12,866 nucleotides of DNA from Tulasnella sp. 424 (Eukaryota; Basidiomycota; Agaricomycetes; Cantharellales; Tulasnellaceae), in assembly GCA_019633425.1 (NCBI GenBank), contig WSUB01000404.1, forward strand, positions 1 through 12,866, written 5' to 3'. Under the pieces are notes generated by a model, which saw only the letters and a list, made by a program, of their open reading frames with translations, did not search any database and was not told the origin of the DNA. Below are positions 1 to 5,553 of the stretch, piece by piece (within the stretch, counting starts at the first letter, position 1; each line of letters begins with the position of its first letter). The translations under genes were made by a program, and so were the position numbers.

Positions 1-1361
1 TCCAGTTGGTCGCGGCCTCGAAGCTGGAGAGTTCGGCTGTACGAACCTCTCCATAGTTCCGAGAGACGAGTGGTAAATTCATCGTCCGCGGCAAGTATGT
101 CCAAGAGATGCGAATCGCTAATGGCGAGAATGTTTGAGACGCCATGCAACTGGGTTAGGGCATCATCCGATGTACATATGGCGCGTTTGATTGCAAACGT
201 CTGTAATTTCCCGGAGTCTTCTTCTTTCCTCTTGCGGACCAGGGATCCGAAAGGGATCCGGGAAGCGAAACGGACTAAGGAACCGGGAGTGTCTGACAAG
301 AGGTCAATAGTGTCCGGTATGAAATCTAGATCATGCTCCAAGAGTTCTTGCCAGGAAACCTCCGACTGACCACCAATGCAGCATCGGATTGCTCTGCAGA
401 TCAGCCAATCGGCTATAATGAATAAGTCTATGGCGAAGCCAATAAGCCCAATCAGTCCCATCCTAACCATATTCATAAGGTTAAGAAGGCCGCGTCGTAT
501 CGTGTCGGCCAAGTAGAAAACCAAGGAAATGGACCGGGAAATCAAATGTGATAGAGGGCTTTGGAACGGACAGAATTTGTCCCACGTTGCCAGAAGCGCA
601 GTAATAATGAAAAGTGCCAGCCCCGCGCACATAAACGTCCCAACAACGTTCGACAGCGTGGGGTGAAGAGTGCTGAGATAGATCGTGAGCGATATGCAGA
701 AGATGATCAGGCCAATCTGCAAAATAGAGGGCAAAAAGTCGTCGAGAGCCCATTCAAGACCCCACCTTTCGGCACCTAAGAAGCGCTTGAGCTGCTCCCA
801 CCTCTGACGATCGGGTCCGCCACCGCTTCGTTTGCGGTAGTAGACGAGCCATTGCCGCCCCAAAACCGCCATGAACGAAGATATCAGTGCGAGCGTCAAG
901 CTCACTGAGAATAGGACATTGACGGTAAGGACTTTGCCGGTGGGCGAGAAAGTCTCGGAAGGGAGAGCTTGGGCGCTAGGAAGACTGTCGTTCCTGCCCA
1001 ATGCTAGTTGGAGGAGAATGGCATTGTTCTCCCGAAGGAGCGCGTTCGTGTCGCCTGCGGGATTGGGGCTCATGAGAGGAAGCGTGAGCGCGAGGAAGGC
1101 GGAATTGACTCCGGCGAAGAGACCGGCCTACGACGCATCAGCAACTTGGCCATGAATATTGAGCGGTGATGGGGGACTCACAAAGATAAGAAGTCCATCA
1201 AGCTGCTCTTTGAGCCCTTTAACCATATCGTCGTCTATCTCGTCTGCGAGGGCATCGTAGCGGCGGATGAACTCGCCGCCGTCCTGTCCGAATTCGTTGG
1301 GAATGACAGGGACTTCGAACTTGACGCCTGGGTTGCGAATGTCGGGAGCTGGAGTGGTCAT
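1..1361 (-). CDS. DUF6535 membrane protein, copy A (3'-truncated by the window edge)
   Basis: The ATG is at 1361. Exon 1 is 1361-1182 (60 codons). A 54-nt intron (1181-1128) starts with GTGAGT, has a CTGAT branch-like site and ends in TAG. Exon 2 runs from 1127 to the window edge and stays open, giving 435 codons. The N-terminus has the DUF6535 signature: an acidic segment with YDALADEIDDD, then LDGLLIF, then AGLFAGVNSAFLALTLPL as the first hydrophobic helix. Further helices are the segment with LFSVSLTLALISSFMAVLG, a third around IGLIIFCISLTIYL, a fourth before the TWDKFCPF motif, and a variable hydrophobic stretch around LIGLIGFAIDLFII. DUF6535 proteins are predicted multipass membrane proteins of unknown function. 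The gene is nearly identical to copy B except for a central cassette (about 237-530). It points away from the SEC31/PARP relic. No break is visible in the part present. Confidence 0.87.
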
Positions 1362-1440
1362 TGAAAGGGGTTGGTAAGAGGGAAGTACTCGAGTCTTGGT
1401 TCAAAATGGAACGAATCTTTACGACGAACACGAGGCTGAA
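1362..1440 (-). promoter_or_regulatory. Conserved 5' leader of DUF6535 copy A
   Basis: The bases just upstream of the start codon are almost the same as 8354-8440 upstream of copy B. On the coding strand both have a C/T-rich tract (CTTCCCTCTTACCAACCCC) ending one to a few bases before ATG. Pyrimidine-rich leaders are common near fungal transcription starts, so this is probably the 5' UTR or core promoter. I see no convincing TATA box. The similarity alone may simply reflect recent duplication. Confidence 0.5.
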
Positions 1441-2127
1441 GGACCTGCCGGAAACACGTGCGTGTGGTTTGAGCGCTAAATTTAATATGCTTGCTGCTGT
1501 TGACATGGCGCATATGATCATTGGGAAGATTGAGAATTATACTACTTCATCGTATCAGATATCTTTCTCGAGGCCATGATCTAAGTGACGGAATGCCTGC
1601 CTCGGCGCCCTTTGCACGCGTTGGCTATTTTTAACATGAAGGACGGTGTCTAAGCACGAAATGCCGTTCTCCTCGATCGACCCTCTTACCAATATTCTAT
1701 ACTCGCAGTTCCATTGTCCATTTATGTAATAGACACTCAACCGCCTCCTGGTGACATGAGATTCATCCAATCCTCTGTCTCATACGACGAAAATCAAAAT
1801 GATGACGGACTCGCGCAGTTCATCTCGCCGCTTGTACCGAAGGAGAGCACGACGAGAAAAGCCATACTACAGCATTCTAAGTTCGAAATACCGAGCCGAC
1901 CCGTATACGTACGTAAGAGGTGCTGTAAGTGAGATAATTTATCCTTTTGGGGACAAATCGCGAGGTCGGACCCGGTCATCCAGGAATATAAGCGTTCTGG
2001 TGTCTCGGAGACCCTAAAGGATCACTTTCGGGGACGACTGCACGTTGGATTGACTCTACGTCACAGAGGCCGGGAGAACTGTCCATATATATGGAGAGAG
2101 ATGATGCAGGACAGTCGGTTGTTGATA
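1441..2127. other. Intergenic block P1 with a possible gene relic
   Basis: There is no intact gene here. From about 1560 the block is paralogous to about 8540-9075. Its part around 1630-1690 also resembles 2910-2990 (TGAAGGAC...TCTAAGCA). A plus-strand frame from about 1936 to 2100 stays open and aligns residue by residue with unit 2: LSFWGQ, SDPVIQ, RSGVS, LKDH, LTLRHRG. The two copies differ by a 9-nt indel that keeps this frame. This suggests a once-coding fragment of a family I do not recognise. A second open frame (1756-1932) contains SYDENQNDDGL, shared with 8709-8752. The block otherwise serves as the spacer between divergent genes. Confidence 0.5.
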
Positions 2128-2422
2128 CTGTACCATTTCGCTCATAGGCTCGCGGGGGTCGGAGCGTGACCAAAACTTGCGTAGGCTCGCTGGGCCCTGG
2201 GGTGCGCGACCGAGCCCCGAATTAGGCTCGAAGTGAGGGGCTTGGGGCGCCCGAAGGGCGCCTAACCTGCCAATTATGGTAAGTCCGAAGCTCCGGAGAC
2301 GGTCACCGAGTTAGAGCGTGACGTGATAGGCTCGAACGAGGAAGCGTGACCCGGGACAAAGACTCCGATTAGGCTCGGCTCGGTGGCCAGCGTGACCGCG
2401 TGACGAGCCTCTGACCGAAATA
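2128..2422. mobile_element. 295-bp insertion with short internal repeats (possible non-autonomous element)
   Basis: Unit 2 has an empty site here: GGTTGTGGATAATTCCTCG near 9064-9082 aligns to the two flanks in unit 1, at 2118-2127 and 2423-2430. The trinucleotide ATA occurs at both edges (2125-2127 and 2420-2422) and may be a short target duplication. Inside, TAGGCTCG occurs five times (2145, 2182, 2223, 2327, 2370) and AGCGTGAC four times (2163, 2315, 2343, 2389). Three of the pairs are spaced 16-19 bp. A perfect GC-rich hairpin lies at 2246-2262. There is no coding capacity and I see no clear terminal inverted repeats. A deletion from unit 2 is the alternative, although the repeat-rich content favours insertion. 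Confidence 0.55.
2246..2262. repeat. Perfect GC hairpin inside the insertion
   Basis: GGCGCCC and GGGCGCC are separated by GAA, giving a seven-base-pair stem with a three-base loop. It sits within a run rich in GGG and CCC. It is absent from the paralogous unit because the whole insertion is absent there. Its function is unknown. There is no reason to call it a terminator in a fungal nuclear context. Confidence 0.6.
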
Positions 2423-2528
2423 GTTCCTCGTCCTGTGGTCGTGACACGGACATAAGCACGTTAAATCCGTTGGCGGAAACGAAAGCAGTGACGACGTCCA
2501 TCTCTGATCCAGTGAAGACCTCCCAACG

Positions 2529-2860
2529 ACGAAGACCACAGGACTTCCACTTTCGCTCAGCCTCCCTACCCAGGTCTCCCTCTCTTAGCGTTAGGAATTG
2601 CATTAGGAGGGCTAGACGCTTCGTCCAGCAACGAGAGCCAACTAGAAATAAGGGATCTCAATCTCCTTGAAAACTACTCTTACGATATCGGAGCCATGAA
2701 GGACTTGAAGGGCGTCCTTACGAGAGTGGACTAAGGGTTCTGGGGGACAACAACCTTAGAATTGCGTGACGTCACATAATTTCAGAACCGACTCGTATGG
2801 GGCAACGTTACGTACGACCGCAAGACCGAGAGGCGATGCGCATTGTATGAGAGACCTTCC
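2529..2860 (+). pseudogene. SEC31 5' fragment, extra copy (M1)
   Basis: This is a third copy of the module at 3204-3606 and 9179-9584. The start-codon equivalent reads ACG (2529-2531) instead of ATG, and about 10 bases are lost just after it. The frame then reads LDASSSNESQLEI, which matches the highly conserved SEC31 N-terminal motif LDASFSNDSQLEIW. After a degraded intron with the conserved 3' splice end ATAATTTCAG (to 2785), the next exon begins with NRLVWGNVT, as in SEC31. The fragment then fades out near 2860, before the rest of the WD40 region and without a PARP part. SEC31 is the outer-coat subunit of COPII vesicles. This relic cannot encode it. It looks like a tandem duplication of promoter block plus SEC31 5' end. 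Confidence 0.72.
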
Positions 2861-2879
2861 TCACAAGGACCATAATATC

Positions 2880-3117
2880 GGCGGTCTTTGCATACGTGGA
2901 CGATCTTTAGCCTGAAGGACCGTGCACGCGTCTAAGCAAGGACCAAACGCTGTTCTCCTTTTACCGACATATCTTGGTCCGCCTTTGAAGTTGGCTCGAG
3001 TAAGACCACACCGATCCTGGGGGATATTGCATGTCTATCAGGTGAGTATACATGAGCTCCTCTGGTAGGCTGCCTGTATGCGTGTTGAGAGACGAGGCAG
3101 GGCAGTCGGTTCGTCTG
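2880..3117. repeat. Intergenic block P2, diverged partial copy of P1
   Basis: This gene-less stretch separates the two SEC31 fragments of unit 1. Around 2910-2990 it resembles 1630-1690 and 8590-8645 (TGAAGGACCGTG, then TCTAAG, then GTTCTCC). Its end (AGAGACGAGGCAGGGCAGTCGGTT, near 3088-3111) resembles 2097-2120 just before the 295-bp insertion. The order P1-M1-P2-M2 in unit 1, against P-M in unit 2, indicates an internal tandem duplication of promoter block plus SEC31 5' end. I see no open frame of note. Confidence 0.55.
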
Positions 3118-3203
3118 GTGACACGGACATAAACACGTTAAATCCGTTGACGAGGAAGGAGCACCTCAACATGATCCTCTGATCCAATGGCAACCTCCAA
3201 ACG

Positions 3204-3823
3204 ACAAAGCTCAAGGAGATCCACAGGACTTTCGCTTTCGCTCAGTCTCCCTACCTAGCTCTCCCTCTCTTAGCGTCGGGAACCGTATCAGAAGCGTTAG
3301 ACGCCTCCTTCAGCAACGACAGCCAACTAGAAATATGGAATCCCAGTCTCCTTGACAAGCACTCGTACGCTATCGGAGCTGAAGGGCTTCAAGGACCTAA
3401 AGGCCTCGTCACGACTAGCTCACGGTCAGCGTGGACTAAGGGCTTTGGGAACAACCTTATTGAACGACGTCCATAATTTCAGACTCAACCGACCCGAACG
3501 AAGCAACGTTACGTCGACTGCGAGACCACTAGAGGCGTCATTGCCACTGGTATGGAAGATGGAGAACTTTCCTGTGGGGTGCAGCCAAGATTATCAAAAA
3601 TGCAGAGTAAAGATATGGAGGACGACACGCTACTCGACAACGGCTCTGACCTGCATCTCGGCTGCAGCCCATCGACCGCACTCATCGCACGAACAATAAC
3701 AACACCGGACCCGTTCACGCCCTCGACTTCAACAACTCCCAGACGCATATCTCATCATCAGGTGCGGTCAACTGGGAACTCTACGTTCAGGACTTGAGCG
3801 ACTGCGCTCGAAGACCCCCAGGT
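3204..3823 (+). pseudogene. SEC31: SEC31 N-terminal WD40 fragment of the chimeric relic, unit 1 (M2)
   Basis: Exon 1 (3204-3424) is open for 73 codons plus two bases. It contains TKLKEIHRTFAFAQSP, then LPLLASGTVSEALDASFSND and SQLEIW, the typical start of SEC31, a COPII outer-coat protein used in ER-to-Golgi transport. The start codon is ACA instead of ATG. A 58-nt intron (3425-3482, GTCAGC to TTTCAG) is followed by an exon with NVTSTARP, then IATGMEDGEL after a +2 frameshift. A second intron (3607-3667, GTAAAG to CTGCAG) follows. The last piece reads TGPVHALDFN, SSGAVNWELYVQDLSD, again as in SEC31. Only about the first 190 of the roughly 1,200 residues usual for SEC31 are present. Start loss and frameshifts make it a pseudogene. 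The retained introns show that it arose by DNA duplication, not retroposition. Confidence 0.82.
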
Positions 3824-4801
3824 TCGATGTGACGACCCTGCATGCCTCCTCTGCGAAACGTTCCCCAAGATGAACAAGAGCAATTTTTACTCTGCGTCAT
3901 GTTCCAACAAAACTCCTTGGACAATGCGCCCGTGCTGCTATCAACTCCGGCTGGGCATCAGGCTTTGAGAGTAGGTATGCCGATGTGAAGCGCCGGTACA
4001 CCGCTTGCTTCCGATTGTTGACACTGTGTTTTTGCATCGACCAAAGTTACAGACCAGTGGATCGACGAATGGAAACGTACACCAACCCACCGTAAATCCG
4101 ATTCATGTGGTTGATCGTTCAGAAGAGGTCGTTACATAGCGCGTTCGAAGCGAAACTTTACCCTCGTCTATGGCATGGGACTCAGCGGCGCTTGACTTGA
4201 CACAGGCAGGCAATCGATGCGTCGTACAACTTCCAAGCCGAGGACTTGTTCCCTACCAACGAGCGCCGGCGATGGCACGGAACCAAACGAGAATGCAACG
4301 TCGGTGACCCTGGAACGACCCCAACCGGGTTTCTGCAAATCCCCGACGTGCAGCATGTGCATCATCATGCAGCAGTCGTTTGATAAGGAGAAGTGTGCGC
4401 CGGGTTCGATGTTTGGGAAAGGTTTTTATACATCGGGAACGTCTTCCAAGTGCGTGCTTGACGTGGCGATTTGTCGGGCGTTACTGACAGAGAGACTCTC
4501 TCAAGGTCTCACCGACACGTCAAGCATCACGTTACCGCGCCATGTTGACGTATCGTGTTCTTGCTGGCAAGGCTAAGAAAGTGATTACCGCGGATCATAA
4601 CTTGGTTGCAGCTCCCGCTGGGTTCGATCCGGTGCGTGAATAGCCGGAGTACGCATCTGGAGGATTGCGCTGACTTTGGCCATTTCACCTCATGTCTAGG
4701 TCCGAGGTGTCCCTGGCGGAGGTCTCAACTACGACGAGGTCATCTTATACGATGATAATAAAATCCGACCACTCTACCTCTTCATCTACGACGGCAGATA
4801 G
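3824..4801 (+). pseudogene. PARP-like ADP-ribosyltransferase relic, unit 1
   Basis: PARP enzymes transfer ADP-ribose from NAD+. Visible pieces, in order: a Cys-rich motif CLLCETFPKMNKSNFYSASC (3843-3902); an APVLLSTPAGHQAF-like segment; then QAIDASYNFQAEDLFP leading into RRWHGTKREC, with the NAD-binding His codon at 4276; then CKSPTCSMCIIMQQSFDKEK and GKGFYTSGTSSK, with the Tyr codon at 4427; then MLTYRVLAGKAKK. A 68-nt intron (4632-4699) follows, and the last exon has GGGLNYDEVILY with the catalytic-type Glu at 4736, ending at TAG (4799-4801). This order is that of fungal PARP-catalytic-domain proteins. One extra T in the run 4330-4332 shifts the frame between the His and Tyr motifs, and an in-frame stop lies near 4093. 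The relic is fused downstream of the SEC31 part. The H-Y-E triad is present but not in one frame. Confidence 0.82.
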
Positions 4802-4976
4802 GCGAATCTTGGAATCTGTTATTTTTCTTTGGTAAGCTTGAAGTACAAAAGTCGTCATTTTATGGTCTTGGTTGTGGACCTTCTCTTCCCTCCTCATCTT
4901 TTGTTGTCGTCTTTCGTTTCGAATGTATCCTTACACGGTCGATCGTCTGCAATACATTGACACCCACGTTTTGCGG
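4802..4976. other. T-rich 3' flank of the PARP relic
   Basis: No gene is visible. The plus strand is rich in T runs (TTATTTTTCTTTGG and CTTCTCTTCCCTCCTCATC), which would suit a 3' untranslated and polyadenylation region of the PARP relic. The copy in unit 2 has lost this stretch at the 10780 junction, so there is nothing in the window to compare it with. Confidence 0.35.
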
Positions 4977-5405
4977 TCATGTCCTGAGAGCCTCTAGGAA
5001 GCAATCCATGTCGAATAAACGAGTGTCTATATTACAACCCCTTTCCAGATCGAGACCATACAAACCACCCCACCGATGTTTGAGTATGATGAGCCCAGCA
5101 GCAACCGCCAAAAGCGCCGACGTGAACAAGACGAGTTCCACCACGCGCCTGGTGGACGCACAAGCCATGCCAACGCAGACTCCACATATCGTCATAGCGC
5201 CCGTCCCAGAGATCCCCAATTTCGCGGGTGCTTCAGGATCACTTTCGTCGACTTTCTTGCCAAGGAGGATGCTGGCGTTGACGAGGAGACCCGTGAGCGG
5301 CCAGAGGACGTCGTTGATCCCTCCTGCTTTGACGCATTCCCATGAGCTGGCGCATTGGGCCGTTTCGTGGATTGAGGAAAGAGTTTCTTGGATTGTCAAC
5401 GACAT
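4977..5405 (-). CDS. Hypothetical small membrane protein, 142 aa
   Basis: This ORF runs from ATG at 5405 to a stop at 4977, on the same strand as DUF6535 gene B and about 150 bp downstream of its stop codon. I do not recognise the family. Three hydrophobic stretches are visible: about residues 29-48 (with DVLWPLTGLLVNASILLG), 64-84 (GTGAMTICGVCVGMACA) and 88-109 (ELVLFTSALLAVAAGLIIL). An acidic loop (DESDPEAP) lies between the first two. The pattern favours the minus strand over the longer plus-strand frame that overlaps it, which is low in hydrophobic structure and rich in Arg and Ser. It occurs once in the window. The start context is weak, so a spliced longer gene or a chance ORF cannot be excluded. 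Confidence 0.4.
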   Translation of the reverse strand: MSLTIQETLSSIHETAQCASSWECVKAGGINDVLWPLTGLLVNASILLGKKVDESDPEAPAKLGISGTGAMTICGVCVGMACASTRRVVELVLFTSALLAVAAGLIILKHRWGGLYGLDLERGCNIDTRLFDMDCFLEALRT

Positions 5406-5553
5406 GGAATTTGGAGTCTGTGCAATATGGTGTGAGGCCCGTCAGGCGCACAAATTACGCCACACGAACATCCAAAGACGAAGAGGCAAAAATACACGAC
5501 AGCACAAAAAAGAGATGGCCAGACACCTCCCCAACTTGTACTAAGCATGGCTC
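5406..5553 (-). other. Conserved 3' flank of DUF6535 copy B
   Basis: This is the sequence just after the TGA of copy B. It is similar to 10784-10938 after copy C and to about 11735-11838 after copy D, with shared pieces such as CAAATTAC, ACGACAGCA/AGACAGCA and CAACTTGTACTA. It probably contains the 3' UTR. Another frame crosses it with a hydrophobic run (residues read as VVYFCLFVFG), but that frame is not kept in C and D, so I do not call it coding. Confidence 0.5.

Larger units (their letters stand above)
1..4735. repeat. Segmental duplication, unit 1
   Basis: This stretch is paralogous to 6803-10779. Base 1 pairs with 6803 and the offset stays at 6802 through at least base 186. It becomes 6988 by base 541, after a central difference in the DUF6535 gene, and 6992 at the start codons, after a 4-bp intron difference. 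The copy holds DUF6535 gene A, a long intergenic interval and the SEC31/PARP relic. It is about 1 kb longer than its partner between the DUF6535 start and the PARP motifs, because of a 295-bp insertion and a tandem copy of the SEC31 5' end. Confidence 0.9.

Noticed and set aside
2246..2262. Hairpin as a rho-independent terminator
   Set aside because: There is no T-tract after it, and the window is fungal nuclear DNA. It is part of the insertion.
2310..2350. Possible tRNA-derived SINE head (AGGCTCGAACGAGG resembles a B box)
   Set aside because: There is no matching A box or cloverleaf and the B-box consensus is incomplete.
3352..3699. 115-codon plus-strand ORF as an intact gene
   Set aside because: It mixes SEC31 exon and intron in the wrong frame. 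The SEC31 reading with splicing at 3425-3482 explains the region better.
4957..5544. A 195-codon plus-strand ORF overlapping the hypothetical membrane protein
   Set aside because: Its product is rich in Arg, Ser and Pro with no recognisable motif. It crosses the conserved 3' flank of a minus-strand gene, and the opposite strand gives a coherent hydrophobic pattern.
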